A stretch of 64,000 nt of DNA, from the NCBI RefSeq assembly GCF_001514265.1, contig NZ_KQ948991.1:161060-225059 (forward strand), given 5' to 3'. Both the position numbers and the translations under genes were made by a program. Positions 8,583 through 17,115 of this stretch are shown piece by piece; position 1 is the stretch's first letter, and every line of letters begins with the position of its first letter. The notes beneath the pieces were generated by a model. The model saw only the letters and a list, made by a program, of their open reading frames with translations, was not told the origin of the DNA and did not search any database. The stretch comes from Streptomyces resistomycificus (lineage in GTDB: Bacteria > Actinomycetota > Actinomycetes > Streptomycetales > Streptomycetaceae).

Positions 8583-8648
8583 TTCGACCGTTAACCCGCA
8601 CGGCCCGCCCGTATCGCCCCTTTTGTCGGCCCTGCCTAGCGTGAGGGC

Positions 8649-9434
8649 ATGACCGCCCCGATACCCAGGGACATCCCGGACCTGCCCGCCATCCCGGGCG
8701 TGCCCGCGCTGCTGCCCTCGCCCGTCCCCGCCACGGCGGTGGTGCCCCGCATTCGCCGCCCCCTGGCCGCCGCCTACCGCCTGCTGGTCGCCCTGGTGGC
8801 GGCGGCCGCCGTGACGATCGACCTGCTCCTCGGCAGCCCGGTCCGGGTCCTGAGCCACTTCTCGGTCCAGAGCGCGATCCTTCTGGCACTGGTCCTGACC
8901 CTCTCGGCCCGCAGGGCGTGGACGGCCCGCCGCCCCCTCCCGTCCGCCCTGACCGGCGCGGCCCTTCTCTACGTCACGATCACGGGCCTGGTGTACCACC
9001 TGCTCCTCGCGAACGCGGCAAGCCCGTTCCCCCTGACAGGCGCGGCGGCCGCGCCCACCGGCTGGCACATGATCACCAACCAGGTCCTGCACACCGTGGT
9101 CCCCGTCGCGGCCCTCCTGGACTGGCTCTTCCTGACCCCGCCCGGCCGCCTGCACCTACGCCAGGCCGCCCCGTGGCTCCTCTACCCCCTGGCCTACCTG
9201 GCCCTCTCCCTGATCCGCGGCGAGCTCATCCCCCCGGGCACGCCGGGCCGCTATCTCTACCCGTTCCTGGACGTCGACCTGCACGGCTACAAGAGCATCC
9301 TCGGCAACGCCCTCCTCCTCGGCCTCGCCTTCTACACCCTCGCCATCCTCCTCGTAGCCCTCGACCACGCCCGCCCGAACCCCGTCCGCCACCGCGCCAA
9401 AACCGGATTTCGTCTCCAGCCACCGGTGGGCTAA
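8649..9434 (+). CDS. Pr6Pr family membrane protein
   Basis: A 261-residue integral membrane protein with about six hydrophobic segments, the first near residues 42-60. Motifs such as THVLSHFSVQSAI-like VLSHFSVQSAI and WHMITNQVLHTVVPVAALLDWL match the Pr6Pr (FAR-17a/AIG1-like) family, whose eukaryotic relatives are threonine hydrolases for fatty-acid esters of hydroxy fatty acids. Here the enzymatic role is not shown. The long proline-rich N-terminus (residues 1-33) is probably cytoplasmic. TAGCGT at 8637-8642 lies 6 nt before the ATG. The gene ends 35 nt before the tRNA-Pro. Confidence 0.82.
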   Translation: MTAPIPRDIPDLPAIPGVPALLPSPVPATAVVPRIRRPLAAAYRLLVALVAAAAVTIDLLLGSPVRVLSHFSVQSAILLALVLTLSARRAWTARRPLPSALTGAALLYVTITGLVYHLLLANAASPFPLTGAAAAPTGWHMITNQVLHTVVPVAALLDWLFLTPPGRLHLRQAAPWLLYPLAYLALSLIRGELIPPGTPGRYLYPFLDVDLHGYKSILGNALLLGLAFYTLAILLVALDHARPNPVRHRAKTGFRLQPPVG

Positions 9435-9468
9435 AGTAAACGACGTCGCCGCGACAAGCAGCGACGAT

Positions 9469-9542
9469 CGGGGTGTAGCGCAGCTTGGCAGCGCGCTTCG
9501 TTCGGGACGAAGAGGTCGTGGGTTCAAATCCCGCCACCCCGA
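9469..9542 (+). tRNA. tRNA-Pro (anticodon CGG)
   Basis: A 74-nt cloverleaf: acceptor CGGGGTG paired with CACCCCG, D-stem GCGC/GCGC, anticodon stem CTTCG/CGAAG around loop TTCGGGA giving anticodon CGG (decodes CCG), and T-arm GTGGG-TTCAAAT-CCCGC. The discriminator is A at 9542 and no CCA is encoded. CCG is a frequent Pro codon in this genome. tRNA-Pro genes are known attachment sites for actinomycete integrative elements such as pSAM2. Confidence 0.97.
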
Positions 9543-9553
9543 CAGTGATACAG

Positions 9554-9591
9554 CAGATGAGCACCTCCGAAATTTCGGAGGTGCTCATCTG
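9554..9591 (+). terminator. Perfect 38-bp palindrome, probable tRNA-Pro terminator
   Basis: The 19-nt arm CAGATGAGCACCTCCGAAA is followed immediately by its exact complement, giving an uninterrupted palindrome starting 12 nt after the tRNA and followed by TTTT. This is the geometry of an intrinsic terminator, although a zero-loop 19-bp palindrome is unusually perfect. Confidence 0.8.
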
Positions 9592-9969
9592 TTTTCGCGT
9601 GCGTGTCCATCTGCGCGACCACCGCTCCGGAAGATGCCGGGAGAGTGGTGGGTTGAGGGGGGGTGGTGCCGCCGCCATGGCAGACCCACAACATCCAGAG
9701 GCCGGGACTGGGAGCCGCCTCGATGGGGTGACTTCGGGTGACTTCGCTCGGTGAAGATGTGTGGGGTGGGAGTGTCCCGAGCACGGCCACGCTGCCAGCC
9801 GATAGGTTGCGGCAACCTGCTCACAGGCCACGGCCAGACTGGGGCTGGGAGCCTTACCCACCCGAGGGCGAGTAGGTCGAGCGGATGCCACGGGCCGGGT
9901 TGCCTCCTTGTTGGGCGCACCGAGCGGTGTATGGCCTTGCCTGCGCGAGCCTACGCGTGGAGGACCGCA
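9592..9969. other. Intergenic region after tRNA-Pro
   Basis: There are 378 bp without a supportable gene. A perfect 10-bp tandem duplication GGGTGACTTC lies at 9726-9745, followed by a small CTTC/GAAG stem. No second copy of the tRNA 3' end was seen here or further downstream, so an element right end is not evident. Confidence 0.5.
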
Positions 9970-10695
9970 ATGAGGGTGCCGAACATGGGCGACGACAGAG
10001 AGGCTGTGCCGACGCCCGACGAGATCCAGGCCAGGGTCGGAAAGCGCCTGGACGACGTCGCCAAGATCCTGGCCGGTGCGCTGATCACCGTTGCCGGGAT
10101 CATGACGGCTCTCGGGCTGTCCAGCGACGTCGTGTTCGTCGCCCTCAACAACAAGTCATGGCCGATCTACGTGGCCTCGCTCTGCGCCATCCTCGCCATC
10201 GTCTGCAGCATCGTCGCCCTGCTCATCCACCCCACCCGGCGGGGCAATCTGTGGGAGACCTGCGTTCTCATCCTTGGAGTGGTCTTCTACATGGTGGCTC
10301 TCAGCGTGGCGGTGATCGGCGCGGCCAAGGCTGCCGACGGGAACGGACGACCCAACATCACCGACGTCAAGATCGAAGGCCCTCGGTCCCATCTGCAACT
10401 GAGCTTCGACGTGCATGCCGACGGCGTGGAGATGTGGGCGACCATCCAGGTGTACGTGACCGCCACCGGGGCTGACTTGGACACGCCCATCCGGGGCTCG
10501 GTCGACGACTACTCAAGTGAGCTCAGACCTGACGACACGGGCACGGTCGAGCAGCGGGTCAGCATGCCGATGACCCTTCCACCAGAGGCGGGGGGCATCA
10601 GCATCACGGCCCTCAACGCGAGTAACGGAACTGACGATCTGTGTGAATCACGCAGCCACCGCGGGCCGACCTGCACGCGTATCCGAATCCCGTGA
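9970..10695 (+). CDS. Hypothetical membrane protein
   Basis: A 241-residue protein not recognised as a named family. The start ATG at 9970 follows GGAGG by 6 nt; ATG 9985 is a possible alternative. Three hydrophobic segments lie at about residues 29-50 (ILAGALITVAGIMTALGL), 62-82 and 95-115, followed by a C-terminal extracytoplasmic domain of about 120 residues rich in beta-type sequence and with two cysteines near the end (DLCESRSHRGPTCTR). It is alone on the + strand, directly after the tRNA-Pro, and its codon use is slightly less GC-biased than its neighbours, so it may be acquired cargo. Confidence 0.75.
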   Translation: MRVPNMGDDREAVPTPDEIQARVGKRLDDVAKILAGALITVAGIMTALGLSSDVVFVALNNKSWPIYVASLCAILAIVCSIVALLIHPTRRGNLWETCVLILGVVFYMVALSVAVIGAAKAADGNGRPNITDVKIEGPRSHLQLSFDVHADGVEMWATIQVYVTATGADLDTPIRGSVDDYSSELRPDDTGTVEQRVSMPMTLPPEAGGISITALNASNGTDDLCESRSHRGPTCTRIRIP

Positions 10696-10746
10696 GGCGT
10701 GACCCGAGGGGTTGCACCGTCGCACCTCGGTGACCTGCCGCCCCGT

Positions 10747-11406
10747 TCAGTCCGTCTCGCGGCCCGTGCGGCGGGCGTAGGCGCGGGCCGCTCGGGCTCG
10801 GTCGCCGCAGCGGGTGGAGCACCAGTGGCGGCGGCCGTGGCGCAGGAGGTAGCGGTTGCAGGGGGGCGAGCCGCAGGCCGTGAGGCGGTCGGCGTCGGGG
10901 CTCGTGAGGAGGTCGGCCGCGTTGGCGGCGAGGGTGGCCAGGGCGTGGTCCACGATCTGCGTGGTGGGGTGCGGGGCGGCCCGGTAGGGGCCGTTCTTGT
11001 CGTCCCAGTGCAGTAGGGCCGCCGTCGGGACCCTGGTCAGCGCGTCGTTGACGGCGGAGAGGGCCGCCGGCAGCGCGGGGAGCCCGTCGACGCGGGACGC
11101 GAGCAAGGCCCTGACATTCTCGCGCAGCGAGCGCAGTTGCGCCGCGCACATCTCGCGCATGCCGGCGTCCGCCGGGGCGAGTCCGTGTTCCGTCATCCAG
11201 CGGTTGGCGGCGGCTGGGGTGCCGAGGAGGTCCAGGAAGTGGCCGCCGGGCAGTGCGATCGCGGTGTTGGCGAGATCGAGGGCCGGGTACTGCTCCGCGC
11301 CGGGCGCCGGCGGGGGTGCGAGCTCGGCGGCCGGCACAGTCGCCGTCTCCTGCTGACGCGCCGCGCCCGCCCCTCGCTCGGCCGCCTCTGCCGCCTCATC
11401 CATCAC
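10747..11406 (-). CDS. CGNR zinc-finger/ABATE domain transcriptional regulator
   Basis: A 219-residue protein. Residues about 35-165 form the ABATE domain (LDLANTAIAL...LDLLGTPAAANRWM), and the C-terminus holds the CGNR zinc finger CGSPPCNRYLLRH...WCSTRCGDRARAAR, where four cysteines bind zinc next to a basic DNA-binding helix. Such proteins are stress-associated regulators. The start is GTG 11406 or ATG 11403. It is divergent from an MBL-fold hydrolase, and the shared intergenic region carries five phased CTCACGG motifs that are good candidates for its operator. Confidence 0.85.
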   Translation of the reverse strand: MMDEAAEAAERGAGAARQQETATVPAAELAPPPAPGAEQYPALDLANTAIALPGGHFLDLLGTPAAANRWMTEHGLAPADAGMREMCAAQLRSLRENVRALLASRVDGLPALPAALSAVNDALTRVPTAALLHWDDKNGPYRAAPHPTTQIVDHALATLAANAADLLTSPDADRLTACGSPPCNRYLLRHGRRHWCSTRCGDRARAARAYARRTGRETD

Positions 11407-11489
11407 CCATCACCATGTCCCGCTCTCCATCAGGTGTCAGGTGCTCCGCCTCCAGCCCCTGTCCCGTCTCCCTCGACGGCTCATTCTCC

Positions 11490-11585
11490 CTCACGGCATC
11501 AACCTCAAATCTCACGGTACGCCTTGCATTCATCCGTGAGAAACAACTACCGTCCCTCACGGATAAGCACACTTTCATCCGTGAG
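11490..11585. promoter_or_regulatory. Array of five CTCACGG/CCGTGAG operator-like motifs
   Basis: CTCACGG occurs at 11490, 11511 and 11556, and its complement CCGTGAG at 11534 and 11579. Successive spacing is 21, 23, 22 and 23 bp, about two helical turns, so all sites face the same side. The last three extend to ATCCGTGAG/CTCACGGAT, forming overlapping inverted repeats. The array fills the CGNR/MBL divergent promoter region and ends 12 bp before the hydrolase start. Confidence 0.7.
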
Positions 11586-11597
11586 GGGATTCCCGTC

Positions 11598-12392
11598 ATG
11601 ACCGCTGACCACACCGGCGCCCGCACCACCCACGAACCGCTCGCCGTCCGCGTCCTCGGCGGCCCCACCGCTCTCTTCGAGTACGGCGGGCTGCGCTTTC
11701 TGACCGATCCCACCTTCGACCCGCCCGGCGACTACCCGAGGCCCGGCGGGCCGACCCTGACCAAGACCGCGCCCTCCGCCGCGACGCCCGCCGAGCTCGG
11801 CCGGGTCGACGTGGTGCTGCTCTCGCACGACGAGCACGCCGACAATCTCGACCACGCCGGACGGGCCCTGCTCGCCGACGTCCCGCTCACCCTCACCACG
11901 CCCTCCGGTGGACAGCGGCTGGGCAGCGGGGCCAAGGGGCTGGCGGACTGGGAGGCCGTCGAGCTGGAGCGGCCGGGCGGTGGCACGGTCGTGGTGACCG
12001 GTGTGCCCGCCGTCCACGGGCCCGGGGCACGGGAGGACGTCGTACCGTTCACGGGCGAGGTGGTCGGGTTCGTACTGACCGGGGAGGGGCTGCCCACCGT
12101 CTACGTGAGCGGGGACAACGCCTCGCTCGACGCGGTGCGGCGGATCGCCGAGCGGTTCGGGCCGGTCGACACCGCCGTCCTGTTCGCCGGCGCGCCCCGC
12201 TTCCCCGTCCTCTTCGACGGCGAACCGCTCGTCCTCGACAGCGCCGGGGCCGCGGAGGCCGCGCGGATCCTCGACGCGCGGCACGTGGTTGCGGTGCACT
12301 GCGACAGCTGGACCCACTTCACCGAGGACCGCGAGGACGTCGTGAAGGCGTTCACGGCAGCCGGTCTGGCCGAACGCCTGCGACCGAGCTGA
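11598..12392 (+). CDS. MBL-fold metallo-hydrolase (UlaG-like)
   Basis: A 264-residue metallo-beta-lactamase-fold hydrolase. The metal motif is SHDEHADN (H77, H80, D82), followed by AVHGPG, VSGDN and a late AVHCDSW histidine, the order seen in UlaG-type lactonases and related hydrolases. Cytoplasmic, with substrate unknown. The ATG at 11598 follows a GAGGGG; the open frame continues upstream into the operator region without support. It is divergent from the CGNR regulator and probably its target; a strong hairpin terminator lies 38 bp after the stop. Confidence 0.85.
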   Translation: MTADHTGARTTHEPLAVRVLGGPTALFEYGGLRFLTDPTFDPPGDYPRPGGPTLTKTAPSAATPAELGRVDVVLLSHDEHADNLDHAGRALLADVPLTLTTPSGGQRLGSGAKGLADWEAVELERPGGGTVVVTGVPAVHGPGAREDVVPFTGEVVGFVLTGEGLPTVYVSGDNASLDAVRRIAERFGPVDTAVLFAGAPRFPVLFDGEPLVLDSAGAAEAARILDARHVVAVHCDSWTHFTEDREDVVKAFTAAGLAERLRPS

Positions 12393-12430
12393 GCCGCGGG
12401 CCGCTCGCGGCCGAAGCGAGGAGGAAAGTC

Positions 12431-12466
12431 CGGCACCGGTCCCTCCCCTCGTGGGGACCGGTGCCG
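12431..12466 (+). terminator. Rho-independent-like hairpin after the MBL hydrolase
   Basis: The 13-bp arm CGGCACCGGTCCC (12431-12443) pairs perfectly with 12454-12466 across a 10-nt loop. No T-run follows, as is usual in Streptomyces. Confidence 0.8.
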
Positions 12467-12850
12467 AACCATGCGGGCGGCGTCGGTCCCTGCCGTGGTG
12501 GCGTGGACCGTAGGGAGAGGCCGGGCCCGTTGTCGGCGGGAGAGCACGGGCCCGGTGGGGCCGGCTCCACGGGGCTCTGGTGCACGTGGGAGAGGACCGA
12601 CGCGCCGTGCCGTGGTTCCGACGGAAGTTGACCGAGAACGTACGGCGCCGTGAGTGTCTCTCCGAGCGCTGAGCTGGTGGCCTGTCTGGACGACGTCCGG
12701 TTGCTGCGCTGCTGGGTCGTGATCCTGCCAGCTGGGGCTCCCGCCGAGGAGGCTCCGGTCCCGATCCGGGGCTTTAGCCGCAGGTCAGACATATAAAGTG
12801 AGTTTTCCGGACCGGATGGTCCGGCGGCGCGGACGCGGAGGAAGTAAGGG
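12467..12850. other. Intergenic leader of the nSTAND1/WD40 gene
   Basis: There are 384 bp without a gene. An unusually AT-rich ACATATAAAGTGAGTTTT at about 12789-12806 resembles a promoter core, followed by a hairpin CCGGACC-GGAT-GGTCCGG at 12807-12824, then GGAGGAAGTAAGG as ribosome site for the GTG at 12851. Confidence 0.5.
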
Positions 12851-15800
12851 GTGAATGCCTTGAGTTCCGACTCAGTGGCACGCACGGCCTTCGCGGAGCG
12901 GCTCGCGCTGTTGTACAAGGAGGCCGGAAACCCGCCCCTCAAGAGTGTGTCCGAGGCGGTCGTACGCCTGCAGCGCGTCGACGAGCGCGGACGGGCCGTA
13001 CGGGTGTCCGCGCAGCGGATCAGCGACTGGCGGCGGGCCCGGAACGTGCCCGCGCAGTTCGTCGCCCTGTCCGCCGTCCTGCATGTCCTGATCCCACAGG
13101 CCCGGCGCGCGCGGCCGACGCCGGTGGCGGCCGGGCTGTACGACCTGGCCCAGTGGCAGCGGCTGTGGGAGCGGGCGGTGGCCGATCCGGCCGGTGAGCG
13201 GCCCGCCGCCGCGGAGGCGGAGGAGGAGCGGCCGGTCGGCGTCTGCCCCTACCGTGGGCTCGCCTCGTACCGTCAGCAGGACGCCCGGTGGTTCTTCGGG
13301 CGGGAGCGGAGCACCGAGGCCCTCGTCGCCCAGCTGCGGGCGGCGGAGCGGACCGGCGGGCTGGTCATGCTGGTCGGCGCCTCGGGCGCGGGGAAGTCGT
13401 CCCTGCTCAACGCCGGTCTGGTGCCCGCCCTCCGGCAGGGGGCGCCGGTGGACGAGGGCGACGCCGCGCCGGCTCGGGAGGTGCTCCAGCTGGTGCCGGG
13501 CACCGATCCGCTCGCGGAACTGACCGGCCGGGTACCGGCGCTCGCCGAACTGGCGAAGGCCGACGGCGAGCCCGGCGGGAGCCTCTTCGCGGACACCGTC
13601 CGGGACGCGGCGACCGCGTGGGCGCGCCGCGAAAACTCCGGTCCCGCACCGCCGGTCGTGATCGTGGACCAGTTCGAGGAGACGTTCACCCTCTGCGCCG
13701 ACGAGGCGGAACGGCGTACGTTCATCCGGCTCCTGCACGCCGCGTGCACGCCCGCAGGCCCGGGTGAGCGGGCCCCCGTGCTCGTGGTGCTGGGCATCCG
13801 CGCCGACTTCTACGAGCGGTGCCTCGGGTATCCCGAGCTGGCCGACGCCCTCCAGCACCGGCACATGGTGCTCGGGCCGCTGACCACCGCGGAGCTGCGG
13901 GAGGCGGTGACCGGGCCCGCCAAGGCCGTGGGGCTGGAGATGGAACCGGGGCTGGCGGAGCTGATCGTGCGGGAGGTGAGCGCCGACGGCCCGCGCGGGG
14001 CGCACGACGCGGGGATGCTGCCGCTGCTGTCCCACGCCCTGCTCTCGACCTGGCAGCGGCGCAAGGCGGGCCGGCTGACGCTGGCCGGGTACCGCGCGGC
14101 GGGCGGCATCCAGGGCGCGGTGGCCGCGACCGCGGAGCGGGCCTGGTCGGGGCTCGACCCGGCGGCCCGTACGGCCGCCCGGCTGCTGCTGCTGAGGCTG
14201 GTGCGGCTGGGCGAGGACACCCAGGCCACCCGGAGGCGCGGGACGCGCCGGCAGTTGGCGCGGGAGTCGAGAGACCCCGGCAAGACGGAGGAGTCCCTCG
14301 AGGCGCTGGTGCGCGCCCGTCTGGTGACGCTCGACGCGGAGACCGTGGAGATCACCCACGAGGCGCTGCTGCACGCCTGGCCGCGGCTGCGGGACTGGAT
14401 CGACGAGGGCCGCAACGACCACCTGCTGCGCCAGCGCATCGAGGAGGACGGCCGGGCCTGGGAGGACTCGAACCGTGACGCGTCGCTGCTCTACCGGGGT
14501 TCGCGTCTCGAACAGACCCGCAACTGGGCGAAGTCCGCCGGTGACACCTTCCTGACCCGGGGCGCGGTGGACTTTCTGGCCGCCTCCGTCCGGTTGCGCA
14601 GGCGTACGGTGCTGATCAGCCGGGGCGCGGTGTCGGCGCTGGTCGTCCTGGCGCTGGTGGCCGTCGGCGCGGCCCTGATCGCCTGGCAGCAGCGCAACGA
14701 CGCGGTGTTCGAGCAGGTGGTCGCGGAGGCGGACCGCGTCCAGTACACCGACCCCTCCCTGTCCGCCCAGCTCGATCTGGTCGCCCACGACCTGCGGCCC
14801 GACGACGAGGGGACGGACAACCGGCTGGTCTCGATCGTGAACGCCCCGCTGGCCACGCCGCTGCTCGGTCACACCGGCGCCGTCTACCTCACCTCGTTCA
14901 GCCCGGACGGGCGGCTGCTGGCCACCGCGAGCTACGACCGGACCGTACGGCTGTGGGACGTGCGGGACCCGACCCGCCCGAGACCGCTGGGCAAGCCTCT
15001 GACCGGGCACACCAGTTGGGTCAGCAGCGCGGTCTTCAGCCCGGACGGGCAGACGCTCACCAGTGCCGGGGACGACGGCACCATCCGGCTGTGGGACGTG
15101 CGCGACCCCCGTCACCCGCGCCTGCTCGGCGCCCCCCTGACCGGGCACGACGGCACGATCTACCTGCTCGCCTTCAGCCCGGACGGCCGCACGCTGGCCT
15201 CCGCCGGCGAGGACCGGACCGTACGCCTGTGGGACCTGGGCGATCCGGGCCGGCCGAAGGAGCTCGGCGCCCTGGCCGGCGCCACCGCGGCGGTGCGCTC
15301 GGTGGCGTTCAGCCCCGACGGGCGGATGCTGGCGGCCGGTGGCGACGACGAGACGATCGCGCTGTGGGACGTGGCCGATCCGCAGCGTCCCGAGCGGGTC
15401 GGCCCGGCGCTGGCCGGTCACACGGACCTCGTGCACTCGGTGGCGTTCAGCCCCGACGGCCACACGCTCGCCAGTGGCAGCGCGGACGACACCGTACGGC
15501 TGTGGAACGTGCGCGAGGCCGGGCGCGCGAAGTCCCTCGGCGGGCCGCTCACCGGACACACCGGCCCGGTCTGGTCCGTGGCGTTCAGCCCCGACGGGAG
15601 CACGCTCGCGGCCGCCAGCGCGGACAGCACCGCGAGCCTGTGGAACGTGAGTGAGCCGGCGTACCCGGCGCGGGTCGGCGAGCCGCTCGCGGGCGCCAGC
15701 GGGGAGATGTACGCGCTGGGCTTCAGCCCCGACGGCCGGACCCTCGCCACCGGGAGCGGCGACAGCAAGGTCCGGCTGTGGTCCTTGCCGACGACGGACA

Positions 15801-16834
15801 TGATCGGCCGCAGCGGAGCGTTCCGCCCGGACGGGAAGGTGCTCGCCACCGCCGCCCGCGACGGTCGCATCCGGCTGTGGGACGTGCGCTCCCCGCAGCG
15901 GCCCACGCCGCTGAGCGAACCGTTCATGCCCGGGGACGGCGGCCAGCGTTCGCTGGCGTTCGCTCCGGACGGCCGTACGCTCGCGGTGCTCACCGGAAGC
16001 CGGACGGTGTACCTGCTGGATGTCTCCGATCCGTCCAGGCCGGTCTCCTTCGGGCCGTCGCTCACCCTGCGCACCCGGTTCATGGGCCCCGACGCGCTGG
16101 CCTTCAGCCCGGACGGACGCACCCTGGCGACCGCCTACGACGAGCGGACGATCCGGTTGTGGGACGTCAGCGACCCCTCGCACGTGGTCCCGGCCGGCGC
16201 GCCGCTCACCGGCCACCGGGGCTACATCAACTCCCTCACCTTCAGCCCCGACGGCCGCACCCTGGCCAGCGGCAGCGCGGACGGCACCGTACGGCTGTGG
16301 GACGTCACCGACCCCGGCCGGGTCACCCGGCGCGGCCCGGCGCTCACGGGGCACCGCGGGCCGGTCAACGTGCTCGTCCACAGCCCCGACGGCCGTACGC
16401 TCGCCAGTGCCGGCGGCGACGACACGGTCCGGCTGTGGGACGTCTCCGACCCCTCGAAACCGGCGCCGCTGGGTTCCCCGCTCACCGGCCACACCGAAGC
16501 GGTGGTGTCGCTGACCCTCGACCGGGACGGCGACACCCTGGCGAGCGGCGGCAACGACAACACGGTCCGGCTGTGGGACGTCTCCGACCCCGCCCACGCC
16601 TCGCCCATCGGTCAGTCGATGAGCCCCAACGCCAGGAGCGGCAACTTCCTTTCCTTCAGCCCCAGGAGTCACATGCTCGGGGTGTCCAGCGGCACCGACA
16701 CCGTCCGGCTGTGGAACCTCGACGTCGACGACGCCATCCGCCGGATCTGCTCGACCACCAGGGGCGTACTGACCCAGGAGAAGTGGGACGAGTACCTGTC
16801 GCGCCTGCCCTACGAGCCCCCGTGCGACCGGTGA
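12851..16834 (+). CDS. nSTAND1 NTPase with WD40 beta-propellers
   Basis: A 1327-residue protein. Residues 1-85 form an HTH-like domain (VSAQRISDWRRARNVPAQFV). The nSTAND1 NTPase follows from about 138 (YRGLASYRQQDARWFFGRE), with Walker A GASGAGKSS at 176-184 and Walker B VVIVDQFEE at about 269. A hydrophobic helix at about 592-613 could span the membrane. Residues 670-1300 hold 14 WD40 repeats, most with FSPDGRTLASGS and TVRLWDV, so two seven-bladed propellers are likely. The family acts as an oligomerising sensor/scaffold in signalling or defence; the trigger here is unknown. It is a monocistronic accessory gene with a GTG start and a good ribosome site. Confidence 0.9.
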   Translation: MNALSSDSVARTAFAERLALLYKEAGNPPLKSVSEAVVRLQRVDERGRAVRVSAQRISDWRRARNVPAQFVALSAVLHVLIPQARRARPTPVAAGLYDLAQWQRLWERAVADPAGERPAAAEAEEERPVGVCPYRGLASYRQQDARWFFGRERSTEALVAQLRAAERTGGLVMLVGASGAGKSSLLNAGLVPALRQGAPVDEGDAAPAREVLQLVPGTDPLAELTGRVPALAELAKADGEPGGSLFADTVRDAATAWARRENSGPAPPVVIVDQFEETFTLCADEAERRTFIRLLHAACTPAGPGERAPVLVVLGIRADFYERCLGYPELADALQHRHMVLGPLTTAELREAVTGPAKAVGLEMEPGLAELIVREVSADGPRGAHDAGMLPLLSHALLSTWQRRKAGRLTLAGYRAAGGIQGAVAATAERAWSGLDPAARTAARLLLLRLVRLGEDTQATRRRGTRRQLARESRDPGKTEESLEALVRARLVTLDAETVEITHEALLHAWPRLRDWIDEGRNDHLLRQRIEEDGRAWEDSNRDASLLYRGSRLEQTRNWAKSAGDTFLTRGAVDFLAASVRLRRRTVLISRGAVSALVVLALVAVGAALIAWQQRNDAVFEQVVAEADRVQYTDPSLSAQLDLVAHDLRPDDEGTDNRLVSIVNAPLATPLLGHTGAVYLTSFSPDGRLLATASYDRTVRLWDVRDPTRPRPLGKPLTGHTSWVSSAVFSPDGQTLTSAGDDGTIRLWDVRDPRHPRLLGAPLTGHDGTIYLLAFSPDGRTLASAGEDRTVRLWDLGDPGRPKELGALAGATAAVRSVAFSPDGRMLAAGGDDETIALWDVADPQRPERVGPALAGHTDLVHSVAFSPDGHTLASGSADDTVRLWNVREAGRAKSLGGPLTGHTGPVWSVAFSPDGSTLAAASADSTASLWNVSEPAYPARVGEPLAGASGEMYALGFSPDGRTLATGSGDSKVRLWSLPTTDMIGRSGAFRPDGKVLATAARDGRIRLWDVRSPQRPTPLSEPFMPGDGGQRSLAFAPDGRTLAVLTGSRTVYLLDVSDPSRPVSFGPSLTLRTRFMGPDALAFSPDGRTLATAYDERTIRLWDVSDPSHVVPAGAPLTGHRGYINSLTFSPDGRTLASGSADGTVRLWDVTDPGRVTRRGPALTGHRGPVNVLVHSPDGRTLASAGGDDTVRLWDVSDPSKPAPLGSPLTGHTEAVVSLTLDRDGDTLASGGNDNTVRLWDVSDPAHASPIGQSMSPNARSGNFLSFSPRSHMLGVSSGTDTVRLWNLDVDDAIRRICSTTRGVLTQEKWDEYLSRLPYEPPCDR

Positions 16835-16943
16835 GCCGGGCCCCCGGCCCCGGATCCTGCCGCGTGATCCCGATCACAACTTCTTGCTACGGCTCAGCAG
16901 TCGTCTCCCGCCGGACTGACAGCCTTGTTAGTGTTGGCCATAG

Positions 16944-16981
16944 CCCGATCGCTGGTGCATCCCCCGTCGCCAGCGGTCGGG
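16944..16981. terminator. Hairpin between WD40 gene and convergent amidohydrolase gene
   Basis: The 12-nt arms CCCGATCGCTGG (16944-16955) and CCAGCGGTCGGG (16970-16981) pair with one G-T wobble and a 14-nt loop, followed by GCGTTT. It lies in the gap between two convergent genes. Confidence 0.65.
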
Positions 16982-17115
16982 CGTTTCCGTGCCCACGAGC
17001 CGCCGTGCGCACAGGAGTTACCAGAGTTGTTTGAGGGGCTGGAGGGGCTGGAGTGACGGCCGGGCCCCGGTCCTACGGGATGTCGATCGTGATCGCCCGG
17101 GACGTGCAGCCCCGC

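Noticed and set aside
12416..12436. GAGGAAAGTCCGG resembling the 5' conserved part of RNase P RNA
   Set aside because: The following sequence folds into a simple terminator hairpin and the other conserved RNase P segments are missing.
9592..12850. Right attachment site of an element integrated in tRNA-Pro
   Set aside because: No repeat of the tRNA 3' end, integrase or excisionase was found.
12872..16672. A 1266-codon open frame opposite the nSTAND1/WD40 gene
   Set aside because: It is the reverse-strand shadow of a GC-rich repeated gene, with no domains and the wrong codon bias.
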